Shown: positions 16,840 to 26,502 of the stretch, one piece after another
How the letters are laid out: each line of letters begins with the position of its first letter
Position numbering within the stretch: position 1 is the stretch's first letter
Assembly: GCF_000380085.1 (NCBI RefSeq)
Contig: NZ_KB904558.1
Location: 1-64,000 of the forward strand
DNA: 64,000 nucleotides
Direction: 5' to 3'
DNA from: Streptococcus merionis DSM 19192
GTDB lineage: Bacteria > Bacillota > Bacilli > Lactobacillales > Streptococcaceae
Position numbers and translations under genes: made by a program
Notes under the pieces: model-generated
What the model was told of the DNA's origin: nothing
The model's input: only the letters and a program-made list of their open reading frames with translations
Database searches by the model: none

Positions 16840-19314
16840 TTAAGGTTGCTTACTAAAAAAGTTTTCATTTCTTGAAAGATACTTTGCGCCAGCCATTAAA
16901 TCATATTGAATTAACTTTAAATCATTTGCAATAGTTCGAGCGTCATCACTCAATTGTGTTTGATTTATTGAAGCATAATCCAAAACATCGGTCATCAAAG
17001 CATAATAAGGTGTAACTTTAGAGTCAGTATGTGCTAAAAGTGCCGCAGTAAAATCACTTGAATTGACATAATCGTAATCAAGTTTCTTACTTTCATGATT
17101 GCTCCAAATAAAATATTCTGCTTGATACTGTAACTCAGGGTTATCAGAGAATATAGAATCAGGATAGAGACCTGGCAAATGATCTCCATAAAAAACAACT
17201 GTAACATCCTTGTCTAATTGAGACAATTTATCTAAAAATTCTTTGGTTACTATATCTGTTTGATAGACTAGACGGGCATAGTTAGACAGTTCTGAGTTTT
17301 GGGCGTCTGTAAACTCAGGACTACTTCCAAATACGTCACTAGGTTCACCATACAACCATGGAATATGATTTTGATAAGTTATGACAGAAAAAAATTGACT
17401 CTTGGACTCATCAATATTTAATAAGACATTCTCATAGGTAGCTTCATCACTGGGATAGAGCCCCACTTCTTCTATTACTTCTGGCTCAAAAGCCGTTCCA
17501 TCAGTTGCAATAAATTTCTCAAACCCTAAACGTCTATAAAAGTCATTACGAGAGTAGGTTGCTGCCCCTCCCAGGTGTATCGCAATTCGATTTTTGCTAT
17601 CATAAAGATTACTAATTGATGGCAAGTAGGTCATCTTAGGAACTACTTCCGTATTCATTACAGATACAGCCGAAGAGAGATTATAGTAGGGCAGGCTTAA
17701 CAACGACTGATTTTCCATATTAGCCGTCCCACCGCCATAACCATCTGATCTCATCAGACCACCTGTATTTTTCGAAATGATTGTCCTGATATTTGGAATA
17801 ATATCTTTCGATAAGGTCACTGCTGGAATCCTACTTGGATCTGCCAAACTTTCACTAAGAATGTATATAACAGTCCTTTCAGTAATATCTGCAGAGCGCT
17901 CCTCATTAATAGCTTGAGCTCTTTTAGTATACTTGTCTACTAATTCTTCAATTCTTTCTTCAGAGTAGTCTTCAGGTCTTTCCATAATTGGTTTGGTTAA
18001 TTGCTTGGTCCAGACATACATGAGAGATTTATACCTAGCATTTGTCATATGACCCATATAAGCGATATCAAGCCAATTATTAACTTTTGATACAACCGGT
18101 ACACCGTCAACAATACGTTTATTTTCTTCATTAACAAAAATGGAATATACCGCAACGAATGCAGACAAGATAGAAGCAGCCATAATAAGACGAATCTTAG
18201 TTTGTTTTATTATTTGTCCAGCAACCCATCGTTTCCTTAGAAAAACAATCGCAACGATTGAAGCCAAAACTGCTAGAACAATCAGTATAGCAATCTTTGA
18301 ATCTACAAAACCCAGAATTAATTTAAATTGTTTCAACCATGAAAAATCAGTGACCAAAAGGGGTTCATTTCTCATGTTGCTCTTGATATAATTGGCTACT
18401 GACACTGCAACGCCAGAAAACGATATTAAAACACTAGCATATACATATTTATTAATAAGAACGTAGACAGTTAAATATACTAAGAAAAGAATGATGATTT
18501 GATAAAGAGTCCCACCCGGAAAAATAAACTGACCAAACAACGCTTCGTCTGTTCTTATTCCAAGCTGCAAGGTATAGTTAAATACCACCGCCCAAAAAAG
18601 ACTTGAGGTAATTGCCATTTCAATGCTCGGTTGATTGCTTTTAAAATCTGATAAAGCCTTAAAGATGAAAAACGAAACCAAGAGAAAGCCAATTAACATC
18701 ACACTAGTGGTTAAAGCAAGGATACGGGGAAAATAGTCACTCAAATCCTCATTTAAAAATATATCTAAATTAGACGAAATACTTCTAAATAGTTTATTAT
18801 CATTAATTGCAAAAGATGATGTCAAAATGGACAAAAGATAAAGTTCCTTGGTATAGCTATACCCTAATCGATTGAATTTACTCCTTAGCCCTAGCTCTCT
18901 AAATAGATACCGCGAAATAATACCTATAGCAAGAATTATTAAAGAAGGAACGATGAACTTCAACTCCCAAAAGCCATTTTTCAAAAATTTAAGGGGAGAT
19001 AAATCTGGATTATTAACATTTCTGCTAATGAAAATAAAATAAGACGATGCCGCATAGATAAAATAACCTACCACTAGCTTGAGAAAAAATTTCTTGGAGA
19101 AATAATAAGATATCGATATACCAATAAATACAATTGCCAAGGTAAATAATATGATATAAATCGGAAGATTAACTAGCTCCAGCATGTTAGAGCTGGTCAA
19201 AAAACGATATCCCAGAGTACAATAATTGATAAAAAAGGCAGACCAGAATAACAGAATATAATCCAATCTTAAAGATGGTAGCACCTGCTTTAAAGCGTTT
19301 AAATATTTTTTCAT
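16840..19314 (-). CDS. GacH-like glycerol-phosphate transferase
   Basis: A protein of 824 residues with an N-terminal membrane region of about ten segments (to about 395) and an extracellular LtaS-type domain. The catalytic threonine is Thr530 in GYGGGTANMENQ, the same number as reported for group A streptococcal GacH. FYGDHLPGL near 725 is a second metal-site motif. GacH transfers glycerol phosphate from phosphatidylglycerol to the rhamnan side chain, a modification linked to zinc and antimicrobial susceptibility. Here the gene overlaps rgpF by four bases, so it belongs to the same operon. The substrate is inferred. Confidence 0.85.
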   Translation of the reverse strand: MKKYLNALKQVLPSLRLDYILLFWSAFFINYCTLGYRFLTSSNMLELVNLPIYIILFTLAIVFIGISISYYFSKKFFLKLVVGYFIYAASSYFIFISRNVNNPDLSPLKFLKNGFWELKFIVPSLIILAIGIISRYLFRELGLRSKFNRLGYSYTKELYLLSILTSSFAINDNKLFRSISSNLDIFLNEDLSDYFPRILALTTSVMLIGFLLVSFFIFKALSDFKSNQPSIEMAITSSLFWAVVFNYTLQLGIRTDEALFGQFIFPGGTLYQIIILFLVYLTVYVLINKYVYASVLISFSGVAVSVANYIKSNMRNEPLLVTDFSWLKQFKLILGFVDSKIAILIVLAVLASIVAIVFLRKRWVAGQIIKQTKIRLIMAASILSAFVAVYSIFVNEENKRIVDGVPVVSKVNNWLDIAYMGHMTNARYKSLMYVWTKQLTKPIMERPEDYSEERIEELVDKYTKRAQAINEERSADITERTVIYILSESLADPSRIPAVTLSKDIIPNIRTIISKNTGGLMRSDGYGGGTANMENQSLLSLPYYNLSSAVSVMNTEVVPKMTYLPSISNLYDSKNRIAIHLGGAATYSRNDFYRRLGFEKFIATDGTAFEPEVIEEVGLYPSDEATYENVLLNIDESKSQFFSVITYQNHIPWLYGEPSDVFGSSPEFTDAQNSELSNYARLVYQTDIVTKEFLDKLSQLDKDVTVVFYGDHLPGLYPDSIFSDNPELQYQAEYFIWSNHESKKLDYDYVNSSDFTAALLAHTDSKVTPYYALMTDVLDYASINQTQLSDDARTIANDLKLIQYDLMAGAKYLSRNENFFSKQP

Positions 19315-21062
19315 AATTTTATCTTATGCAATAAACGTCTAATGATGTACTTTATTGCTAGTATAGGACCAGTAAATATATATTTAGCTGCTCCTTTGAT
19401 TCCTCCCATGTAAGTAAAGTCAACTGCAGTTGCTGGGACAGCAAACTGCCTTTCATTTAATAATTTATTGTCAATAAATGGTGTTAAATCTACTGGATTT
19501 TTTGAAATTCTGAAATCATACCCCTGATCCCAGGCGATATAGATAAGCAAACGCTCAATGGCATGCAGGATTGAATTTTGTGGCAGAGGTTCACTCGGAA
19601 CATCTTGATCTGTTAAATTCAGATTAAAAAGTGGTTTCAAAGCCTTGTATTTAAACCAGCAAAATGTCCCATAACTCATGACAAAGGTATCTATCGTTTG
19701 AAAATCGATTTCTTTGTTCAGGCGCATCTTCTCCCATAGATTATTCATTTCAGGTGCAATCTGATGCTCATTCCAAGCATTGACGATTCTATTAAATCTA
19801 AAGAAAGTTGGAATATCTGCAATAACAATCCCTAAGTCTTCCTTTTGTGTTATGTGACTAAGAATTTGATTGGCTGGTTGGACTAACATCTGAATCAATT
19901 CCTTACGCCAAGATTCTCCAGCCCAAAAATCTGCTTCTTTTGATTTTTTAGTGTGAAAATGACCAATAATATCATACTGAGACAGCTGTTTTTTCAATTT
20001 TAGCATCGGCAGGACATCTCGTCCAACAGTACCTGTCACAAAAATTTGTGCAGACATTTTGTAATCTGCTATTATTGCTTCTATCTCAATCTTCTTGTCT
20101 TCATTATCGGTCGTAATGAAGAGGTCGTAGGAAAATTTAAAGGCCTTAAACTCTTCAAGAAATTCCGTCAGTAGATCTGTGTAAAACACATGTAAATGCA
20201 CGGCAACTTTTGTATCCTCAGGTAAGGGTAAGTTCTCCTTAGACAAATATTTGTGCGCTAAGAGATAGTTAAAATCAGGCCGTGAGATTTGCGACATATA
20301 TGAAACAATTAGCTCTACTGGATAATCTGTCTTAGTCCCGATCTCATTCAAGATATAAGGGATAATACTTTGATTAGCATCAATAGCCTTTACCTTGATA
20401 AACGGAACCTGTTTAGAGATAATCGCTGTTGGATTGTAATAGGAGAAATCTGGATGCAACATGTCACTTGCATCTTCATTAAGCGTATCAAAAACAACCC
20501 CATACTGAAAACCCGCGCCAATGAGATTAGTGGTCACACGAGTCTCATAGTTGTCAATCACATCTTGAACATCAGTAAAATCTTGAACAGATTTCCAGAA
20601 TTTTTGAAAGGTGGCAGAAGCTATCACATGCTGTTTAAAACTCATGAAATAGCTTTGGATATGCTCGTCAAACTGCTTATTAGCACGAAAATTAGTCATC
20701 CCCCAGAAATCTACAGTAGCGTCTTGTTCAAATCGATGAAAGATAGGCGCCATATCATAAAGCGGACCAAAGCAAGTATCATTCATAATCGTGACACTAT
20801 CATAAACTGCCAGTTGCTCAAAGCCAACTTCTGCCATACCATCTCTCCAGGCAGCAAAGTCGTATCCCTTATTTTCTCGCTGAAGAAAGCGATCCGATAA
20901 CCTTTTCAGCTGATCTGATGAACGTTCTTCATCTGAGACAAGGCTGTTTGAAATCACAATGACTTCCTCAAACAGCGGTCTCATCTTCTCAAGTTGGTAC
21001 AGCACATGAGGACTGACCTTGTTAAATTTGTTAAAGTGAATATAAAGCAATAAACGCTTCAT
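19311..21062 (-). CDS. rgpF: Rhamnan synthesis protein RgpF
   Basis: A cytosolic glycosyltransferase of 583 residues in the rhamnan synthesis F family. It extends the polyrhamnose backbone on the lipid carrier. Landmarks are ENKGYDFAAWRDGM near 83, MNDTCFGPLYD near 113 and HFHTKKSKEADFWAGESWR near 365, all family-typical. It overlaps rgpE by four bases upstream and the GacH-like gene by four downstream, so the run is translationally coupled. Confidence 0.92.
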   Translation of the reverse strand: MKRLLLYIHFNKFNKVSPHVLYQLEKMRPLFEEVIVISNSLVSDEERSSDQLKRLSDRFLQRENKGYDFAAWRDGMAEVGFEQLAVYDSVTIMNDTCFGPLYDMAPIFHRFEQDATVDFWGMTNFRANKQFDEHIQSYFMSFKQHVIASATFQKFWKSVQDFTDVQDVIDNYETRVTTNLIGAGFQYGVVFDTLNEDASDMLHPDFSYYNPTAIISKQVPFIKVKAIDANQSIIPYILNEIGTKTDYPVELIVSYMSQISRPDFNYLLAHKYLSKENLPLPEDTKVAVHLHVFYTDLLTEFLEEFKAFKFSYDLFITTDNEDKKIEIEAIIADYKMSAQIFVTGTVGRDVLPMLKLKKQLSQYDIIGHFHTKKSKEADFWAGESWRKELIQMLVQPANQILSHITQKEDLGIVIADIPTFFRFNRIVNAWNEHQIAPEMNNLWEKMRLNKEIDFQTIDTFVMSYGTFCWFKYKALKPLFNLNLTDQDVPSEPLPQNSILHAIERLLIYIAWDQGYDFRISKNPVDLTPFIDNKLLNERQFAVPATAVDFTYMGGIKGAAKYIFTGPILAIKYIIRRLLHKIKL

Positions 21063-22072
21063 GAGTTTCTCCTAAAGAAATCGATAATCTTGGTTGGGAT
21101 AATCCAGCGACGAGAGTTTATTACAGAATTATATTTCTCGTTTATTACCCTATTTTGCTCTTTCAGCTGATTGATTTGATCACCAGAAATAATTACAACC
21201 TCTTGAAGTTGTTTTTCTAGTTCACTAATTCTATTAGTCAAGTGTTTAATGTGTTCGTTAAAATGAAAAATTCTCAATTCCTGCCAAGCATCATGCTCTG
21301 CTTGGATTTCAACCATCTTCTTCATATCTCGATTTGTATATTTATTAATATAGTATTGCTGAGTCTCTAGTAAACCATTAATTCTTCTTTCCATAGCTTT
21401 AGAACTTTTAGGACGTGAATCTGAATTACCAGTCATCCGATAAGCAACCGTTACTTCATCTAAATAGGATAAATCAGTCCTCTGAAACAGCTCTGCTTGA
21501 ATCGCAAAAGTATCATCAATTGACCGGTCGGGGATTTCTGAATTGACCACTCTCATCAAATCAGATTCTACTAACCAAGAAGAAGGTAGGGTCATTCCTT
21601 TAGTTGCTAGTAGCTTTTCATAAGTATCCGCAAACTTTATTGGACCATTCGTAAATACTTGCTCAGCTATAACATGGTTTTCTTCGTCAACAATGTTAAA
21701 ATTAGTATTACACCATTTTGAATTCGGATGAGATTCTAGAAGATCAACTTGCTTTTGTAATTTGAACTTGTCAATCCAATAATCATCTGCATCACAACGA
21801 GCAATATATTTTCCTCTAGCTTCTTGGCAGATAGATATCCAAGTTTTTGTAATCCCTTTATTCTCATTATTAAGAAAAACTCTCACCTTATCTGGGAAGT
21901 TAGTGCGAAAAGCTTCAATTATGCTACGAGAATTATCCGTCGAGCAATCATCTACCACAATAATCTCATAATCAAAATTTGTCTTCTGATTCACAAAACT
22001 TTGCAATGCCTGTGCGATATATTTTTCATAATTGTAGCTCGTGCAAATGATTGAAACCATTAACTGTTCCAT
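21059..22072 (-). CDS. rgpE: Family 2 glycosyltransferase RgpE
   Basis: A GT2 enzyme of 337 residues. The N-terminal catalytic domain has SIICTSYNYEKYI, the nucleotide-site DDCSTDNS and the DxD-type RCDADDYW. The C-terminus (about 270-325) is predicted coiled coil (LTNRISELEKQLQEV), which may tether it to RgpF or the membrane. In S. mutans the equivalent gene is needed for glucose side chains; that role is inferred from position. Confidence 0.83.
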   Translation of the reverse strand: MEQLMVSIICTSYNYEKYIAQALQSFVNQKTNFDYEIIVVDDCSTDNSRSIIEAFRTNFPDKVRVFLNNENKGITKTWISICQEARGKYIARCDADDYWIDKFKLQKQVDLLESHPNSKWCNTNFNIVDEENHVIAEQVFTNGPIKFADTYEKLLATKGMTLPSSWLVESDLMRVVNSEIPDRSIDDTFAIQAELFQRTDLSYLDEVTVAYRMTGNSDSRPKSSKAMERRINGLLETQQYYINKYTNRDMKKMVEIQAEHDAWQELRIFHFNEHIKHLTNRISELEKQLQEVVIISGDQINQLKEQNRVINEKYNSVINSRRWIIPTKIIDFFRRNS

Positions 22073-22111
22073 TTTTAATCACCTAACATTTCTACCTCTG
22101 TACTGACAGAC

Positions 22112-23323
22112 CTAATCCTGTATGATTTGCCACTGACCATTTCTTTGGATTAAACCAGTAGCAGAATCCTGTGCCGAACTATCTTCTGGAGAAATATCTT
22201 CTCTCTTAATTAAAAAGTATGGACTATTTTCAATATTAGCAAAAGCCAGCATTTCACGATTACGTCCTAAAACCGTGACAACTAATTGCAAGTTAAGATC
22301 ATTAACATTATCCAAACGGCAGGCGTATCGATATCTCTTATGCCCCTTTGTCATTGTCTTTAAATCCCAAGAGTTATCATTATAAATCCATACTTTCCTA
22401 TCAATATCTGTCAGTGAAAAAACTAAGAAAGCCTCCTTATCTTCCAAGACATCATAAGATACCTCAAAAATAATGTCATCGTTCGGGGTGATTTGAGAAT
22501 TTGATATAAGCTTAACTTCGAGATTTTCCACACCAGTCTTGCGCGCGACTCCTTCTTCTGGAGTTTCAGATGTAGCAGTATTGACTACATTATCAACACT
22601 ATACTGATTCGCCACATCGTATGGATCGCCTTGTGCCTTGATCAACCCATCCTCAATTAAGATAGCTTTGTTACAGTATTTTTTGACCGCACCCATGTCA
22701 TGGGTAACGAGGATGGTAGTCTTGCCGCTATCTTTTCTCTCTAGAAAGTAGTCGTTACACTTGCGCTGAAAAGCCTCGTCACCTACAGCTAGAACCTCAT
22801 CGAGTATCAAGATGTCTCCCTGAGCCTTGATGGCTACGGAAAAGGCCAGACGAACCTGCATACCGCTGGAATAGTTTTTGAGTTTTTGGTTCATGAACTC
22901 GTGGAGTTCTGCAAAATCAACGATGTCCTCGTACATGGCATCGATTTCTTGAGTGGTGAAACCGAGCATGGCGCCGTTGAGGTAGACGTTCTCCCGACCT
23001 GTCAGTTCAGGATTAAAACCGACTCCAAGCTCGATGAAGGAAACCATCTTCCCGTTAACAGTGATAGAGCCTTTTTCTGGCTCATAAATTTGAGAAATAA
23101 TTTTGAGCAGGGTTGATTTGCCAGAGCCATTTCGCCCTAAAATCCCAAAGAAATCTCCTTCTTCCACATCAAAAGTGATGTCTCTGAGGACATGCTGCTC
23201 CTTGTAGCCCTTGATGCCTTTAAAGCGATTGACAAGGGCAGTGCGTAAACTTTGCGTAGTTTCTGTCGGCAGTTTGAAATACTTGCTGACATGATCCACG
23301 CGAACTGCTATCTGTTTATCCAT
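22112..23323 (-). CDS. rgpD: Polysaccharide export ABC ATPase RgpD
   Basis: A cytosolic ATPase of 403 residues with Walker A GRNGSGKST (near 63-71), the signature YSSGMQVRLAF and Walker B ILILDEVLAVGD. The domain beyond residue 250 (LEVKLISNSQI...) is a Wzt-like beta-sandwich extension that can recognise the finished chain. With RgpC it moves lipid-linked rhamnan across the membrane. The gene begins two bases after rgpC ends. Confidence 0.93.
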   Translation of the reverse strand: MDKQIAVRVDHVSKYFKLPTETTQSLRTALVNRFKGIKGYKEQHVLRDITFDVEEGDFFGILGRNGSGKSTLLKIISQIYEPEKGSITVNGKMVSFIELGVGFNPELTGRENVYLNGAMLGFTTQEIDAMYEDIVDFAELHEFMNQKLKNYSSGMQVRLAFSVAIKAQGDILILDEVLAVGDEAFQRKCNDYFLERKDSGKTTILVTHDMGAVKKYCNKAILIEDGLIKAQGDPYDVANQYSVDNVVNTATSETPEEGVARKTGVENLEVKLISNSQITPNDDIIFEVSYDVLEDKEAFLVFSLTDIDRKVWIYNDNSWDLKTMTKGHKRYRYACRLDNVNDLNLQLVVTVLGRNREMLAFANIENSPYFLIKREDISPEDSSAQDSATGLIQRNGQWQIIQD

Positions 23324-23325
23324 TC

Positions 23326-24129
23326 TTATAAAATCTCCGCAAAGCGTTTGGCATTTTTATTAAATACGATAAGTCCGATGATGAAAATAACCACTGGAAT
23401 CAAGTAGGGAATTGCTACAATAAAGGGATTTTTTATCAAGTTCCATGTTGTAATGTTAGCCGGATGAATCAAGAGGTGGCGGGCATCCTGAATCATTTGC
23501 GCCATGGGGTTTAACATGATGAGCTTCCCTGCTTTCTGGCTATAATTCAAAACGTACGAAAGTGAGTAAATAATCGGTGTCGCATACATTCCAGCCTGCA
23601 TAATAACTTCCCAGACTGGGCCAATGTCGCGGTATTTGACAAAGAGGGTCGACAAGAGAAATGCAACCCCTGTAGACAGAAGGGCCAACTCCAAGAAAAG
23701 TGGAACAATCCAAAGCCATTGCACTGTAATGGGAACACCATTAACTACAGTGAAAAGCATAACTACCAATAAATTAATTCCGAAGTTAATAGCCGCATTA
23801 GCTACTGACGACAGAACAATGATTTGCTTGGAAAAATTAAGCTTCCGCAGAAGGTCACCACGCGCCACGATGGAAGTCAATCCCATGGCTGTAGATTCTT
23901 GAAAAAAGCTCCACATCACCATCCCTAGCAAGAGGGCTACTGGAAAATGAGGGACATCTCCACCTAAACGCAGAAAACGTACAAAGACAAAATATTGTAC
24001 AGTAAAAAGTAACAAGGGTTTTAAAATCGACCACAGATAACCAATCAAACTTCCTTGGTAACGCAGTTTAAAGTCCGTTTTAATCATTTCTCGTAAGAGA
24101 ATACGATTGCTTCTATTGAAAAAATTCAT
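23326..24129 (-). CDS. rgpC: Polysaccharide export ABC permease RgpC
   Basis: An ABC-2 type permease of 267 residues with six membrane segments and the conserved start LIKTDFKLRYQGSLIGYLWSILKP-like region (here MIKTDFKLRYQGSLIG). It carries the rhamnan-lipid out of the cell with RgpD. Its start overlaps the rgpB stop by four bases. Confidence 0.93.
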   Translation of the reverse strand: MNFFNRSNRILLREMIKTDFKLRYQGSLIGYLWSILKPLLLFTVQYFVFVRFLRLGGDVPHFPVALLLGMVMWSFFQESTAMGLTSIVARGDLLRKLNFSKQIIVLSSVANAAINFGINLLVVMLFTVVNGVPITVQWLWIVPLFLELALLSTGVAFLLSTLFVKYRDIGPVWEVIMQAGMYATPIIYSLSYVLNYSQKAGKLIMLNPMAQMIQDARHLLIHPANITTWNLIKNPFIVAIPYLIPVVIFIIGLIVFNKNAKRFAEIL

Positions 24130-25067
24130 TGAGATTTATGTCTCCTATAAGCAAATTTTGTAAGGATCAGGGTCCGAAAAACAAGAGTATGGAAAAATCT
24201 GTTTTTGCCAAGTCCAAAGTCTCGCAATGTTTTTAATCTCCCAAAGGCAGGCTGCTCCATAATATAGACAAATCCTTCCACCATAGCCTTGTCTTCCTGC
24301 TTTAAAGGGAAATCCAAGAGCTTTTTGGCTTGCTTTTGCGATGCCTTAATCAAGCTCCAATACTTGTCAAAAAGGACATGGGGCCGAATCCAGTTATTGA
24401 ATCGCTTGCGCAGGGTTCTAGCGCCAAGAACATTATCCGCGTGCTGACGATACAGTTCAGTCGGCTGAGGTAGATAAATGAGATGCCCAAAGGCAGCTGC
24501 CAAGAGAGCTAAGTACCAGTCGTGCATGAGCAGATCATCTGTATCTGTCCAGAGCTGAGCCAAAGCATGATTAATCATCATAGTCCCACCAGTTACAGTG
24601 TTTTCCGTCAACTCCTGACGAAGACTGGTATTGGCGTGATCAGACTGCGTCCGAATCATGCTTTCATGCATGACATGGAGCTCCTGATCGACCACCTTGA
24701 GGTCTGTGTAGATTAAAAGCGGTGTCTGCTTAGAGTAGGTCTGAGCTGCTTCAAGCTGGATTTGCAACTTGTCTGGCAACCAAACATCGTCCTGATCACT
24801 GAAGAAATAATAATCAGCTTTTTCATGCTTGAGCAAGGTGAAAAAACTCTTAATCACACCATAATTATCAAAGGAATTAGGAGTGATCAAACGAATGCGC
24901 GCATCCAGCTGCTCATAATCCGCAATAATCTGCCGCGTCTGATCTGTTGAGCCATCATCCCGAATCAGCAGTGTCCAATCTCTAAAGCTTTGCTTGCGAA
25001 TACTCTCAATCTGCTCTGCTAGATAGCGTTCACCGTTGTAGGTAGCCATAAGGATCGTGACTTTCAT
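24126..25067 (-). CDS. rgpB: Rhamnosyltransferase RgpB
   Basis: A GT2 enzyme of 313 residues with ILMATYNGERYLAEQ at the N-terminus, RDDGSTDQT near 37 and the metal-binding SDQDDVW near 92. Homologues in mutans and pyogenic streptococci add rhamnose to the growing rhamnan primer from dTDP-rhamnose. The gene overlaps rgpA by four bases. Confidence 0.9.
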   Translation of the reverse strand: MKVTILMATYNGERYLAEQIESIRKQSFRDWTLLIRDDGSTDQTRQIIADYEQLDARIRLITPNSFDNYGVIKSFFTLLKHEKADYYFFSDQDDVWLPDKLQIQLEAAQTYSKQTPLLIYTDLKVVDQELHVMHESMIRTQSDHANTSLRQELTENTVTGGTMMINHALAQLWTDTDDLLMHDWYLALLAAAFGHLIYLPQPTELYRQHADNVLGARTLRKRFNNWIRPHVLFDKYWSLIKASQKQAKKLLDFPLKQEDKAMVEGFVYIMEQPAFGRLKTLRDFGLGKNRFFHTLVFRTLILTKFAYRRHKSQ

Positions 25068-26212
25068 GATAAGAATAACTCCTCGTAACTAGAAACAATT
25101 TTCGCCCAAGTATAATTTGCCTGAATGTTGTCCTTAGCTTTTTGCCCAAGGATGGAATGATCCACCTCGCCATCCACAAGATCAATCAACCGACTAAGTG
25201 ACGTTTCCTCTTTTTCCCAGTAAAGGGCGGTATCTAACGCTACTTGGCGGTTGAAATCAACACCCAAAACTAAGTTGAGGTTCGTGTGGGCTAGAGCTTC
25301 CAGAAGACCAGGATTGGTGCCGCCAACCTCATGACCGTGAATATAGGCAAAGGCCTGCTGGCGGATATACTTGAGCAAATCCTGATCATAAACTGTTCCT
25401 ACAAAGCAAATTCGCTCATCCTGATCAAAACCTGTCGCTTCTCTTAATTTCTGGAAATAGGAATTGCCGTCATGATTGGCAATAATTAGAAGTTTGCGCT
25501 TGGTCTGTGACGTCATAAACTCACGAATACTAATTTCGTAATTATTTTCTGGAACAAAGCGTCCCAAAATCAAGTAATACTGACCTTCGCTGGTCTGCCA
25601 TTTATCAAAAAACGCTCTGACCTGCTGTTCTTGACCTGTCAAAGATGATGCTGTCAAATCCGTTCCATAGGCAATCATAGTCGTTTTAGCCCAAGGATAG
25701 TTTTTTTGCAGATAAGTTTCAATGCCTGCATTGTCTGCGATGACCAGATCCGCAGACTGGGTCATGGCTTTTTCCGCATGTTTAAGATAAGCTTGGACAG
25801 GTCTTGACCATTTGGCACGCCTCCACTCTAGTCCGTCTGGATTGATAAAGAAATGACCCCCAACCTGCTTGATTTTTTTTGCAAAAGGTTTGATAATTCC
25901 CCCGATGGTGTTGCCCAAAATATAGAAAATCGGGCGTATCATCTGCTGATCTTGAACCATTTTCAACCCGTAATGAATAGCCATCATATCGTAAGCGATA
26001 ACTCTTGCTGGGCCTAACTTAGGCGCCTTGATGGTAAAGCAATCCGCACCCTCATAGTCAAAATGGTGGTAGCTCTCCTCATCAGAAAGGCAGGCGACAT
26101 GGTATTTAATCTGATTACTCTGCTGGTTCTTTACCAACTCTGCCACAAAGGTTTCAAAACCGCCATACTGAGCTGGCAAGCCACGGCTACCAATGATAAA
26201 AACGTGTTGCAT
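25064..26212 (-). CDS. rgpA: Rhamnosyltransferase RgpA
   Basis: A protein of 382 residues with an N-terminal DUF1972 domain (IGSRGLPAQYGGFETFV at residues 6-22) and a GT1-like C-terminal domain with GHEVGGTNPGLLEAL. The family transfers the first rhamnose to GlcNAc-lipid. AAAGGATC stands before the chosen ATG; the longer frame is not family-like. It is the first gene of the rhamnan operon. The dTDP-rhamnose genes (rmlABCD) and rgpG are not in the window. Confidence 0.92.
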   Translation of the reverse strand: MQHVFIIGSRGLPAQYGGFETFVAELVKNQQSNQIKYHVACLSDEESYHHFDYEGADCFTIKAPKLGPARVIAYDMMAIHYGLKMVQDQQMIRPIFYILGNTIGGIIKPFAKKIKQVGGHFFINPDGLEWRRAKWSRPVQAYLKHAEKAMTQSADLVIADNAGIETYLQKNYPWAKTTMIAYGTDLTASSLTGQEQQVRAFFDKWQTSEGQYYLILGRFVPENNYEISIREFMTSQTKRKLLIIANHDGNSYFQKLREATGFDQDERICFVGTVYDQDLLKYIRQQAFAYIHGHEVGGTNPGLLEALAHTNLNLVLGVDFNRQVALDTALYWEKEETSLSRLIDLVDGEVDHSILGQKAKDNIQANYTWAKIVSSYEELFLS

Positions 26213-26357
26213 ACTGATCCTTTCATAAGATATGAGAATATTAAAAATGATCAAAGAAATCCAGACAGCTACAATTTAATTAAGTATTCTGTTCCAAATT
26301 TGATTCTATTAAACCGAATCGTATTTCTAAACCACAGTCATGAATCCACCCAAAAAC

Positions 26358-26379
26358 GGTATAATCAGTTGATTATACC
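26358..26379. promoter_or_regulatory. 22-base palindrome with -10 boxes on both strands, upstream of rgpA
   Basis: GGTATAATCA and TGATTATACC form a perfect inverted repeat around GT. Each arm contains TATAAT. On the minus strand it reads TGGTATAAT, an extended -10 element about 160 bases upstream of rgpA, so it may be the rgp promoter. No strong -35 box is seen. The symmetry could also be an operator. Confidence 0.5.
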
Positions 26380-26434
26380 ATTTTTCTCTATTTTTTTCAT
26401 GCGCTACCCTATACTTCCATCAGAAGACAGCAAA

Positions 26435-26487
26435 AAAGGAATGGAACTCAACCATCTTCTCATCCAATGGATTGTCTTCATTCCTTT
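26435..26487 (-). terminator. ptsI terminator
   Basis: AAAGGAATG and CATTCCTTT form a nine-base stem around a partly paired loop, followed on the minus strand by TTTTTTGC. It lies within 20 bases of the ptsI stop. Confidence 0.75.
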
Positions 26488-26502
26488 ATTAGTTTTTTCA
26501 GA

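Noticed and set aside
20370-20900. 176-codon plus-strand frame antisense to rgpF
   Set aside because: Shadow frame of a well-supported gene, with no ribosome site.
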